Assembly (NCBI GenBank): GCA_937919165.1 | Contig: CALFPO010000063.1 | Span: 1-64,000, forward strand | Length of the DNA stretch: 64,000 bases | Direction: 5' to 3' | Source of the DNA: an uncultured Bacillota bacterium | GTDB taxonomy: Bacteria; Bacillota_I; Bacilli_A; Erysipelotrichales; Erysipelotrichaceae | Part shown: piece after piece, positions 34,401 to 41,777 of the stretch | Layout of the letters: every line of letters begins with the position of its first letter | Position numbering within the stretch: position 1 is the stretch's first letter | Notes under the pieces: generated by a model | What the model was told of the DNA's origin: nothing | Database searches by the model: none | Seen by the model: the letters and a program-made list of their open reading frames with translations, nothing else | Position numbers and translations under genes: made by a program

Positions 34401-36053
34401 GTCGAAATTACCTGCCTGAACCACATATTCTCCCACGCGGTCATATGTCTGACCTTCTGAAGGAGAAACGAAATCCATGACATCCGTCACCGTTGTAATC
34501 GTATGGGCAAGACCGTTGCTGAGATCATAAAGCGCGCCATCAAGGAAGAACAGGTCTGCTGTTCCTAAGCCGTTCCATTTGACGCTGGTTGCAATACTGG
34601 AACCACGGCTTCCCCACTGGCTGCCCAAGAAAGCAGATGAGCTCGGTTTGGCAAGAGCCCATCCTTCGTTTGAAAGCGTACCATCCTTGATGCCGTATTG
34701 GGCAATAAGCGCACTTCTTCCTGAATAGGCAGTAGTGTCTGGATGTTCCGTAATTCCTTCGATGGAAGATCCCAATACTGCATTACTGGTGTCGTAGCCA
34801 TATTCACTTGTTCTTCTGTTCAATCTATAGAAGGCATGAACACCGCCAACAACTATTTCGTTGCGGTTGTCATTATCAAAATCTCCTATAGCTATGCCTG
34901 GCTTAAAGAAACTTTCTTCACAATCTTGGTTAAAGATTACAGACGATGATTCCGAAGTCTGCTTTTCCCATCTTCTGCAGTTCATTTCATGATAAAGAAA
35001 CTGGCCGTTGCTTTCATTAAAACCGTTGGTCAGGATATCTTTTCCTTGTGCGCCAAAGAAACATGCCAGATAAGGGAATCTGACCTTTATGTCTTTTGGA
35101 TCGGCCGTTCCCTGTGTGTTATAGAAATTTATGTATGGAGCCTGGCTGATTACCGCAAGGTCATCTATTCCATCGCCATTCAGATCGCCAGCCGCAAGTT
35201 TTGCGCCAAGTCTTCTTTCGCATAAATATTTACCTTGATTATCATTATATTTTGCGTTGTATATAGGCAGATAATCTGGATTGAGTCCAATTGTCGAGAT
35301 TGCGCTTACGCCAATTGTACGGTCCTTATACTTTATTTCATAAAGACCATAGTTTGCTTCATCATAGGCAAAGTAGACAATGAGGCTGTCTACTCCATCA
35401 CCATCAAAATCTCCTGAAACGATTCCGTTATACCATTCACGATCGCCAACAGGAACTGGCCATGTACCGCCCACATCTGAAGTGGCCGGATCGCTATCCA
35501 TATATTTGCAGGTGTAATAATGATCTGGTGCATATCTGCCAAGACGTATGTATAACGGACTAGCCAATCCATCTCCATCTGGCTCGCTTATATAGACACG
35601 GGTCTCATATTCTCCATTCACCTTAAAGAATCCGCAATATGCAACATGATCCTTTCCGCCATTTTTAGATAGCCCAAAAGATGTAGCCTGTACATATTTT
35701 GCATTATCATTTATTAAACTCTCAGTTCCATTAGACTGCGCTACAGTTCCAGTAACAAAATTCATATCTACGCACTGGACGTTGCTGGCAAATGTACGGT
35801 CATCCATCAATAAGCCACTTTGGGAATTAAGCACGAACCATTCGGTATTGTCGCCAAGAGGGTTGATATTATCCGTTGTGGTAACGTCGCCGTTCTGGTT
35901 GCTTCCAAAAAGCGTCAACGGATCTTGAGGTGTGCTTGTAGGTTCTTCCTCTACAGCAAATACGCTTGTAGGAATGGAAATCAGCAGAAGGAATGTACAT
36001 AGGATGATGCTGATTGCTTTGGTGCCGATATAAAATGCTGGTCTATTCTTCAT
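31482..36053 (-). CDS. Surface protein with FG-GAP repeats, collagen-like region and C-terminal TM (1523 aa)
   Basis: Start set at ATG 36053 because GGAGGGG lies just upstream; an earlier in-frame ATG at 36089 would bury that site. A signal peptide covers residues 1-33 (ending near SVFAVEEE). Residues about 190-420 carry FG-GAP/VCBS-type calcium-loop repeats (GDFDGDGVDS, GDLNGDGIDD, GDFDNDNRNE). The middle has long Ser/Thr-rich alternating stretches that recall beta-pore-forming folds, but only weakly. The C-terminal third has about nine SAYELAVEKGYTGTEEEWL-type repeats mixed with G-x-y tracts. It ends with one TM helix and a basic tail (KKMKRQTAKA), so it is anchored at the C-terminus and not sortase-linked. 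Function unknown, probably adhesion or interaction with the gut surface. Confidence 0.9.
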   Translation of the reverse strand: MKNRPAFYIGTKAISIILCTFLLLISIPTSVFAVEEEPTSTPQDPLTLFGSNQNGDVTTTDNINPLGDNTEWFVLNSQSGLLMDDRTFASNVQCVDMNFVTGTVAQSNGTESLINDNAKYVQATSFGLSKNGGKDHVAYCGFFKVNGEYETRVYISEPDGDGLASPLYIRLGRYAPDHYYTCKYMDSDPATSDVGGTWPVPVGDREWYNGIVSGDFDGDGVDSLIVYFAYDEANYGLYEIKYKDRTIGVSAISTIGLNPDYLPIYNAKYNDNQGKYLCERRLGAKLAAGDLNGDGIDDLAVISQAPYINFYNTQGTADPKDIKVRFPYLACFFGAQGKDILTNGFNESNGQFLYHEMNCRRWEKQTSESSSVIFNQDCEESFFKPGIAIGDFDNDNRNEIVVGGVHAFYRLNRRTSEYGYDTSNAVLGSSIEGITEHPDTTAYSGRSALIAQYGIKDGTLSNEGWALAKPSSSAFLGSQWGSRGSSIATSVKWNGLGTADLFFLDGALYDLSNGLAHTITTVTDVMDFVSPSEGQTYDRVGEYVVQAGNFDGNPSGKESLAVAYMYASKTNDYKVSNYQQGVQIIYKNASSDSSSTSIGRISLREEKNKYLDQTKGYGSFPVLAAYDMNSKLVKMRYTGDLKCVYSNPTVVAVLEAAPYFSALPGTLGSTSYSITTTYGFGRTSGENTSTSVSMSNGFSAKTGFLGISPVHAYVSDKMYSTSFTNSLTRRTTNTFTSVSENSVVILRIPNYVYYYETDSGESMSIMVPQKPSYTQVTVAAYNEFAKDYNAKYVLTDAEREKLYVDTVAAYNEAHPDNPIDPNSEIYEINKRNFIDTKVRPLNLIELGEDGDLPANNLGNPWAYTGANFNYGDCWFSDSSAELGYDGGKISIGAAQVEDQQLSKEERNTQSVSASCTANFASNVIPDFLDIGFSCGWGESQSTTHINGQFNKKGEETAITGTVTSPSTSNAISQYGISADVLNSYNFTWQFGYWYFTYTEGENNKVPVVGYKVANQIFSPLDPPYNLAITEKYVNSDNTANLILSWDYTQEHGSAAEYFYIMAEDMQGNAVDIYLPGGEVTEYFGIPAIRVNATDATQYSVALEVDREESNGTICEMAKFHVISADSTNNGETFAGTSVPSEIYAMLIKEGLNGKSAYEIAVEEGYSGTKAEWLKSLVGPQGPEGQSAYELAVEKGYVGTEEAWLKSLVGPQGPEGKSAYELAVEKGYTGTIDEWLLTLKGEKGDTGEQGEQGEQGETGQSAYELAVEKGYTGTEDEWLESLIGSSAYNVALENGFEGTVTEWLESLIGPAGAQGEAGQSAYELAVEKGYTGTEEAWLLSLAGKDGRSAYQVALDSGFTGTEKEWLESLKGKDGRNAYQVAVDSGFTGTQTEWLESLKGKDGTPGKDGADGRDGINGSSGNSGANGRDGQNGKDGTDGQDGKDGADGVSIEKVYIDDERDLMVELTNGKVLNAGSIIDPNVEMRLSRLELISTIVVLASGISLITNIILLILYLKKMKRQTAKA
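31711..32620 (-). repeat. SAYELAV / EWLESL repeats and collagen-like tracts
   Basis: About nine units of the form SAY(E/Q/N)(L/V/I)A(V/L)-x2-G(Y/F)-x-GT-x3-EWL-x-SL-x-G, several followed by Gly-Pro-Gln-Gly-Pro or GKDG tracts. This unit is widespread in gut Firmicute surface proteins and in phage tail fibres. Copies are similar enough at DNA level to recombine. Confidence 0.85.
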
Positions 36054-36334
36054 TTGCCCCTCCGTATAGTCGTTGTATATGCGAATCACAACACTTGATT
36101 GATTAGTCTTGTTTCTCTAGTTTTCTATTATAATATAAGGCTCTCTAATATAGAAATGATGTGATTTCACTGACAACGGAATCCTTCTGCTTTGTTTGCA
36201 CAAACCATTGTCTAAGAAAGGATACATGAATATTGGAGTTATGGTGACAGTAAATATACAATAATTATTGAGATATATGATGGATGGGTTTGTTCTGGAT
36301 GCTTCATTTCATCGTAAATCGAAGGAACACATAA
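36054..36334. promoter_or_regulatory. Divergent intergenic region between two surface genes
   Basis: 281 bp separate the 1523-aa and 690-aa genes. A TATAAT at 36129-36134 on the plus strand could serve the 690-aa gene, leaving a leader of about 195 nt. I see no clear -35, no palindrome and no riboswitch pattern. Shared control of the two surface proteins is plausible only from the divergent layout. Confidence 0.35.
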
Positions 36335-38407
36335 ATGAGAAAAATATTGATCTTGATTATTGGCTTGCTGCTGGTTGCAGTCAACATAAATAATGTTCTG
36401 GCTGAAGGGCCTGTCAGCAATGATTACTGTGCAACCGTATATACAAGCGATGGAGAACATAAAAGCTTTATAGATATCCATGATGCGTGGGATTACGCTG
36501 ACGATAATCTAGGCTCAAAGATTGTCCTGCTGCATAACGTTTTTACTGATGGGAATCAATTGGAAGTCGGCACTTCTCCTTTTGGCTATTCAGAGTTCAC
36601 TCTTGATCTTAATGGTTTCACCATTGATGGCGAAGGCGAAAGAATCATCTACATAAATAGTGGCGTTTTTAGTTCCTATCTGAATCTCGACATTCTTACA
36701 ATCATAGATTCAAGCACCTCAAAAACCGGAAAGCTCATAAACGGCGGCGGCGAGTATGGCGGTGCGATATATGTTGAAGGAATCCTGAACTTCAATGGCG
36801 GAACAATCGAAAACTGCTATAACGGCTCAAGTCTTTCGTGCGGTGGAGGAATATATGCTGCACCGCTTCAGCGTGACGGCCAAGCCCATATTATCGATGT
36901 TCATCCAGCCGGCATCATAAATATTGACGGCGGACATATCAACAATTGTGGCAACAACGGTTCAGGTGGCGGTCTATATGTCGGAAAATCAGGTGAAGCA
37001 CATTTGATAAATGGCTCCATCACCAACTGCTATACAAGCGCAAAGGGCGGAGGCGTTGCCGTAATGAATGGTGCAACCCTAACTATGGAAAATGGTTTCC
37101 TGATTGACAATTGCAAAGCTGATTTGGGTGGAGGCATCAACTGCTATTCTTGGTCAACCTTGAACATGAATGGCGGAACAGTCTCAAACTCATATGCCGA
37201 AGAATGGGGCGGAGGCATCAATCTTGAAGGAAGCGGCTATCAGCTAGAAGGTAGACCTCTATCTCCTGCCAAAGCCTACTTCTATGGCGGAAAGATCGTC
37301 AACAACAAGGCCGGCGAGAAAGGCGGAGGCGTTGCTACGCATCTGGAGGCTTTATCAGATCCGGCTCAAATCTTCATGAAAAATGAAGTTTATATCAAAG
37401 ACAATACCGTCAATGATATTCCAAACAACCTATATCTTGATTCCGATGGAACGGACTTTGAAGATTCAGCCTATATTCGTATGGAAAACACAGATCAGTT
37501 AAGAGGCTATGTCGGCATTACCTGCGATGAATTCAGACAGATAACAACCAAAGACCTCTATCCTTCCAATGTGTCTGTGCTTTGTGCCGACACCAATGCC
37601 TTTTCGGTTATGTACAACCCAGGAACACAGCTCTATTACACAACCCAGTATCACGAAGCTCCGCACCTTGATAGCATCAAGATGGCGAATGAAGCATACA
37701 CCGATGTATCTGTCGACTACAACAGTCATCAGGTCTATATCTACATCGACCGTATGTTCGATGATGTAGAGACAGTGATCATAAACTGGTCTGGCGAATC
37801 AATAACCGAGAACGATGGAACCGATTGGCGCACTTCCACAAACAAGCCATATAATCTGAAGTTCTTCAATTGCTTCGGCATTGAACAAAGAGATCAGGAT
37901 ATTCTGATCGAAAACACCATCAATATGTCTGAGTACTGGAATATTCATCTGATTGAGGTTCAGGATGAGCTGCTGGTATGTAACGGCGAAGAATTGACTC
38001 ATAAGGTAGATTCAAAAGACGAATCGCTCAACTACAAATACTATCTGGTACATCCAGGCGAAACTATCCATGTGGTAGCCGAAGAACCTCAGGAAGGTTA
38101 TGCATTCGATAGATGGCAGGTTAACAGAAGATCGAACGTTGTCCTGGATGACGACGTAGCCCATAGTCCTGACATTACAATGACGATGCCTGAAACAGAC
38201 GGGCGACGCTTTGGCTTAAAGGCTTCATACAGACTGACAGATGAACTCAGTGACGTCAATGAACCATTTATTGATCTAGAAGATGGCACAAACAGAATCA
38301 AGGTGAGCTACAGCAAACAGAACGAAACAGACGAGAATGAAGAAAGATCCTATATAGATGAATCTGATATCGGCTACAAGATACCTAACACAGGTATAGA
38401 TTATTAG
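36335..38407 (+). CDS. Secreted beta-helix-like surface protein ending in IPNTG (690 aa)
   Basis: A signal peptide covers residues 1-23 (ILILIIGLLLVAVNINNVLA). Residues about 110-360 are a repeated GG-I-x-N-C pattern (NGGTIENCYNG, GGGIYA, NGGTVSNSYAE) typical of right-handed parallel beta-helix adhesins. Residues about 560-650 resemble an InlB-type B-repeat (PGETIHVVAEEPQEGYAFDRW). The protein ends YKIPNTGIDY. IPNTG resembles a sortase LPXTG motif, but only three residues follow and the usual hydrophobic helix and basic tail are missing. It may be a truncated cell-wall protein that is now secreted. Ribosome site GAAGGA. A strong terminator follows. Confidence 0.87.
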   Translation: MRKILILIIGLLLVAVNINNVLAEGPVSNDYCATVYTSDGEHKSFIDIHDAWDYADDNLGSKIVLLHNVFTDGNQLEVGTSPFGYSEFTLDLNGFTIDGEGERIIYINSGVFSSYLNLDILTIIDSSTSKTGKLINGGGEYGGAIYVEGILNFNGGTIENCYNGSSLSCGGGIYAAPLQRDGQAHIIDVHPAGIINIDGGHINNCGNNGSGGGLYVGKSGEAHLINGSITNCYTSAKGGGVAVMNGATLTMENGFLIDNCKADLGGGINCYSWSTLNMNGGTVSNSYAEEWGGGINLEGSGYQLEGRPLSPAKAYFYGGKIVNNKAGEKGGGVATHLEALSDPAQIFMKNEVYIKDNTVNDIPNNLYLDSDGTDFEDSAYIRMENTDQLRGYVGITCDEFRQITTKDLYPSNVSVLCADTNAFSVMYNPGTQLYYTTQYHEAPHLDSIKMANEAYTDVSVDYNSHQVYIYIDRMFDDVETVIINWSGESITENDGTDWRTSTNKPYNLKFFNCFGIEQRDQDILIENTINMSEYWNIHLIEVQDELLVCNGEELTHKVDSKDESLNYKYYLVHPGETIHVVAEEPQEGYAFDRWQVNRRSNVVLDDDVAHSPDITMTMPETDGRRFGLKASYRLTDELSDVNEPFIDLEDGTNRIKVSYSKQNETDENEERSYIDESDIGYKIPNTGIDY

Positions 38408-38437
38408 CTTGCTCCAATAATATATATAAGGAAACAA

Positions 38438-38471
38438 AAAGAAGTAAGGTTTTCATCCCTTACTTCTTTTT
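38438..38471 (+). terminator. Bidirectional terminator after the 690-aa gene
   Basis: GAAGTAAGG / CCTTACTTC stem with an 8-nt loop and a six-T tail. A-rich flanks also allow it to stop the convergent operon that ends at 38490. Confidence 0.85.
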
Positions 38472-38489
38472 TGATATTTGGTATTTTAT

Positions 38490-39080
38490 TTACTGCAATT
38501 CCTTTAAGCCGGCCTTTTCCATCTTGAAGCTAGCTAGGCAGAACAATCCCTGCCCTACACAGTTGATGGCTTGAGCTATCCAGTTCATATATGCCTGCTC
38601 GAAATTCTTGCTTGAAAGATATCCCATCATCAAGCAGAAGACAAACGATAGGATGTAGCACACAATGGCTGATTTTGACTTAAGTTTCTTGGCAAACGAT
38701 ACAAGAACGCCATCCATGACACCCAAGCCAAGAACCATCATTCCTACAAGTCCCATAGTTGGAATAAGACCTAGCAATTTTCTGTTTGAAACTTTGAAGA
38801 TCGTCAGTCCGATCGCAACAAACAGGAAGCCGAAGGCCTGGTTCGCGAAGAACTGATTAGACATCCAGGCGAATTCTCCAAGCTTAAGACCTAGGAACAA
38901 TTTGTATGTCGCCTTGATGCTGCCAGCGAAGAATACCATCAGAGATCCGCAATAGAACAGTATCTTTGATGCTGTATTCATTTTATTGCTTAAGCATTTG
39001 GCTAATTTATTGAATCCGATGATAAAGAAGATAACCGGAATATAATCAACCAGCGCAAGCGAAACGGTAAATCCATTCAT
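38490..39080 (-). CDS. Polytopic membrane protein (196 aa)
   Basis: About six hydrophobic helices. No family recognised. It is the last gene of a three-gene operon behind an NAD(P)-binding reductase and a DUF1295 protein, with an 8-nt gap, and shares the putative TetR operator at 40784-40807. AGGTGA lies 6 nt before the ATG. A lipid- or sterol-related membrane function is possible only through its neighbours. Confidence 0.78.
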   Translation of the reverse strand: MNGFTVSLALVDYIPVIFFIIGFNKLAKCLSNKMNTASKILFYCGSLMVFFAGSIKATYKLFLGLKLGEFAWMSNQFFANQAFGFLFVAIGLTIFKVSNRKLLGLIPTMGLVGMMVLGLGVMDGVLVSFAKKLKSKSAIVCYILSFVFCLMMGYLSSKNFEQAYMNWIAQAINCVGQGLFCLASFKMEKAGLKELQ

Positions 39081-39088
39081 ATTTTCAC

Positions 39089-39883
39089 CTAACGATAGAC
39101 TTTCATTGAATGATAGTGCTTAGTGAAAGGGAACAGCAATGGAGTGGTATCAGAATACTTGATGTATTCAGGATCCAAACCGTAATTCTTTTCTTGTCTC
39201 AGTTCAAGTCTTTGAGCACCGTTGTACATGATGTAGGTGATCAATAAGAGACCAATGATAGCCAAGATCCACTGCTTTCCGCTAACAGCACCAATGCCGG
39301 TAACCGTTACGCCGACCCAGAACATGATTTCTGAGAAGTAGTTTGGACAACGGCAGAACTTATACAGTCCGGTATCGACAAAACGGCGTGGATTGATCTT
39401 TTTGGCATCTGATTTCTGCTTATCGGCAGTGGCTTCACCGATGATGGCAACAATCATGATGACGATTCCTACATATGCCCAGATATTGTCCTTAGAGCCG
39501 TTGGCTATACGGTATGTCAGTGCTGAAGTCTGGATAGCATAATCGAACATCGAATATGCCCACATGAAGATCGATACGAAGATTGGTGTCTTTTTGGTAG
39601 AACCGGTAGAATCCAGAACCTTCTTATAGTTGGCGTTCTTCAGTTCGCGCTTGATGATGTAGCCACCAAGGCGATAGCCGTAGATGACAAACAGTATAGA
39701 GATGATTGTGGTTGCAACGGTCAATGTGCTGTTGATTGCGCCATAGACAAGCTGGAATAGGCCAATTGCCATAATAGCAAAGCCATAGCCGCACGAGATG
39801 AACCAGATGAATTCCTTAAAGCCGATTGCACAGCCTACGGCTGCGGCAATGACCACAAACCACATCAGCTTTGGCCAAACCAT
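39089..39883 (-). CDS. DUF1295 / steroid 5-alpha-reductase-like membrane protein (264 aa)
   Basis: Multi-TM protein with the C-terminal signature DTGLYKFCRCPNYFSEIMFW, matching the R-x-PNY-x-x-E core of DUF1295 proteins. These are related to steroid 5-alpha reductases and isoprenylcysteine methyltransferases. Conserved polar residues lie at the membrane interface. The substrate is unknown. Its start overlaps the stop of the reductase gene, so translation is coupled and a shared pathway on a lipid or sterol-like substrate is plausible. Confidence 0.8.
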   Translation of the reverse strand: MVWPKLMWFVVIAAAVGCAIGFKEFIWFISCGYGFAIMAIGLFQLVYGAINSTLTVATTIISILFVIYGYRLGGYIIKRELKNANYKKVLDSTGSTKKTPIFVSIFMWAYSMFDYAIQTSALTYRIANGSKDNIWAYVGIVIMIVAIIGEATADKQKSDAKKINPRRFVDTGLYKFCRCPNYFSEIMFWVGVTVTGIGAVSGKQWILAIIGLLLITYIMYNGAQRLELRQEKNYGLDPEYIKYSDTTPLLFPFTKHYHSMKVYR

Positions 39884-40749
39884 TATTTGTTTCCTCCAAA
39901 GTATTCTTCTACATATTCCTTGAATGAGGCATCACCAGTTACATCCTTGCCGACCAGGTCATGAGACAGTGTCCATTTAGAGAACAGGATGATGTCATGC
40001 TTGCCGGCTTTCTTGATTGCTGGCAAAGATGCCAAGATTGAGAACATGAATGCTGGAGAATCCTTGATGATGCAAGGCTTTCCGGCAGCGTGCATGCACA
40101 TCTTGGCCATCTCTTCATATGTATATGTTTCCTTGCCGCCGACTTCATATACCTTATTGGTATCGTTCATATGATCAACGATGAATTTTGCGAAGTCAGG
40201 ACAATCGACAACGTTAGCCTTGATGTCGTGATAACCTTTCAGAAGCTGCATCTCGCCCTTATCTACATATGGCTTGAATACTTTCGCAATATCGTAGAAG
40301 TAGCCGGTTGGACGATAGATTACCCAATCGGTGCTTCCTTTGGTGATTTCATCTTCCATCATTGCTTTTGCATGCAGCATAGGAACCTTTTCGGCACCCT
40401 TTTCCTTGCAGGCAATTACTGATACATAGTTGAACTTCTTGACTCCAGCCTTGACTGCTTCGTTGTACAGATTCAGGTTTCCATGGTAGTCAACATCATA
40501 AGAAGTCAGTTTGGTAGAAGCGGTTGTCAATCCCATTGTAGTGATTACCACTTCACAACCGTCACATATGCCAGATAGTGTGTCAGGATTTGTTGCATCG
40601 ATCGAAACAAACTTGTACGAATCCTTCTTCAGACCATCGATTTCTCTTTCCTTAAGGTCAGCCGCAACAACTTCGTGTTTTGCATCAACTAATGCCTTAA
40701 GTATTTCGGCGCCTAAATTTCCAAAAGCGCCAGCCAATAATACTTTCAT
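39883..40749 (-). CDS. NAD(P)-dependent epimerase/reductase, extended-SDR or NmrA-like (288 aa)
   Basis: Rossmann fold with the dinucleotide motif AGAFGNLGAEILKAL at the N-terminus. After it come AADLKER (cofactor-selecting acidic residue), an ITTMGLT segment and a Tyr-containing YRPTGYFYD region. The classical YxxxK pair is not clear, which points to the atypical NmrA/NAD(P)-binding group. I set the start at ATG 40749, with GGGAGG just upstream; the frame's earlier ATG at 40770 lacks a ribosome site. It is first in an operon with DUF1295 and membrane genes and sits next to operator 2. Confidence 0.82.
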   Translation of the reverse strand: MKVLLAGAFGNLGAEILKALVDAKHEVVAADLKEREIDGLKKDSYKFVSIDATNPDTLSGICDGCEVVITTMGLTTASTKLTSYDVDYHGNLNLYNEAVKAGVKKFNYVSVIACKEKGAEKVPMLHAKAMMEDEITKGSTDWVIYRPTGYFYDIAKVFKPYVDKGEMQLLKGYHDIKANVVDCPDFAKFIVDHMNDTNKVYEVGGKETYTYEEMAKMCMHAAGKPCIIKDSPAFMFSILASLPAIKKAGKHDIILFSKWTLSHDLVGKDVTGDASFKEYVEEYFGGNK

Positions 40750-40783
40750 ATTGTTTTCCTCCCTAATCATCTATATTATAATC

Positions 40784-40807
40784 TATATGTTACAAATGTA
40801 ACATATA
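40784..40807. promoter_or_regulatory. Palindromic operator 2, extended TGTTAC-N4-GTAACA
   Basis: A perfect 10+10 palindrome (TATATGTTAC / GTAACATATA) with spacer AAAT lies between divergent genes at 40749 (-) and 40821 (+). The core is identical to operator 1 at 30118-30133. A palindromic ATTATAAT at 40775-40782 can serve as -10 in either direction, so a bound repressor would block both promoters. Confidence 0.78.
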
Positions 40808-40820
40808 TAGGGAGGTGTTT

Positions 40821-41231
40821 ATGATTAGGTTCTTTGTTGGCTTTTCTGGCTTCTTTTATTCTGTTTTGTGTGTCTTTAGTATTGTAACGGGCATCATGTA
40901 TATGAGTGGCAAAAGAAAACTTAACCCTCTGGAACTGTCCGATAGTTTCGTTGAAAAGCTCAAAAACGACAATATGGTTGATAGATTTGCTTTTGATGCA
41001 GGATTATTGACCTTTGTTGTAGGCATTGTGCAGGGCATAACAGCATATAGCCTTTTTGCCAGAAAAGGCGCATTCAATTATTATATGGCTTTGGGATTCA
41101 CGATTTTCTCTATTGGGTCCGTCGCATTCAAGCTAAAGGGCAAGATCAACATTTTCCCTTTGCTAAAATCTGTTGCTTATGTTGCTATATTAATCGTTTT
41201 GTTATTGCCAGAAACTAAGGCATTATTCTGA
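40821..41231 (+). CDS. Small four-TM membrane protein (136 aa)
   Basis: Start at ATG 40821, with GGGAGG 5 nt upstream; a GTG at 40815 lies inside that site. Four hydrophobic segments are visible, with a charged stretch (KRKLNPLELSDSFVEKLK) between the first two. No family recognised. It is divergent from the reductase operon across operator 2 and is the last gene with the higher-GC composition of the left part. Confidence 0.78.
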   Translation: MIRFFVGFSGFFYSVLCVFSIVTGIMYMSGKRKLNPLELSDSFVEKLKNDNMVDRFAFDAGLLTFVVGIVQGITAYSLFARKGAFNYYMALGFTIFSIGSVAFKLKGKINIFPLLKSVAYVAILIVLLLPETKALF

Positions 41232-41375
41232 TTTTTCTCTGTAGCATCAGAAACCTGCCTCCTTATCTACGAATTATCGTCTACCTCTTTTGAATAAAGA
41301 GGCTTGCCGTCACATACAAAAAGCAAAGCACTAACAAACTTATACTTCGCTTTAATTTGTGATTTAATTGTTCCT
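41232..41375. other. Non-coding stretch at the composition boundary
   Basis: No gene seen. It contains CCTCTTT / AAAGAGG (41284-41302), a small hairpin without a T tail. AT-rich, cassette-type sequence begins just after it. Confidence 0.4.
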
Positions 41376-41616
41376 AACGTAGAAGATGTTTTTGCCGGAT
41401 CCTTTTCTTGATGTTGTGTTATCTTCTACAAGTTTTTTTAATGCAGACTCAACTGAAGAACTTCCTAAACTTGAGAAGCAATTAATTCATCGTTTTTAGT
41501 GAATTTGCCAATGGTGTTTTCCACATATTTTTTAACAATATCGTATGACGTGCTCTTTGTTTCTGCTTTTTCAGCAATAGTTATACGTTCTGCAAAATCC
41601 CTATAGCATTTAAGTA
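41376..41616 (-). pseudogene. Remnant of a Fic-family gene (C-terminal part only)
   Basis: This stretch aligns by eye with the 3' part of the Fic gene at 61386-62441 (about 61397-61640), with high similarity over about 240 bp. There are small indels, so no open frame remains. The similarity stops exactly where the guaA-tail repeat copy 0 begins. At that point the intact Fic gene reads AAGTATTATTCC, which resembles the repeat core TTATTCCCA, so recombination between the two is likely. Confidence 0.82.
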
Positions 41617-41637
41617 TTATGCCCACTCGATAGTTAC
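41617..41637 (-). repeat. guaA-tail repeat, copy 0
   Basis: The minus strand reads V-T-I-E-W-A-stop; GMP synthase normally ends TIEWE. One codon is altered (GAA to GCA). It is the leftmost of nine same-orientation copies between 41.6 and 62.6 kb, interpreted as attachment-site remnants. Confidence 0.65.
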
Positions 41638-41777
41638 ATAAATAATGCTAACTATATAGATAACATTTGGTGCTATTCATTCCAGAAATTAGTATCTTTT
41701 ATTGGTGGCTACAGCGTATGATGATGCCATAGCGATGCCACAAAAGACATCTTATTTCTCTAAAGATCTCTAATTTG
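41638..41777. other. AT-rich gap after repeat copy 0
   Basis: No gene, RNA or clear promoter seen. The stretch lies downstream of the AAA/DUF4143 gene and has no good terminator. Confidence 0.35.
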
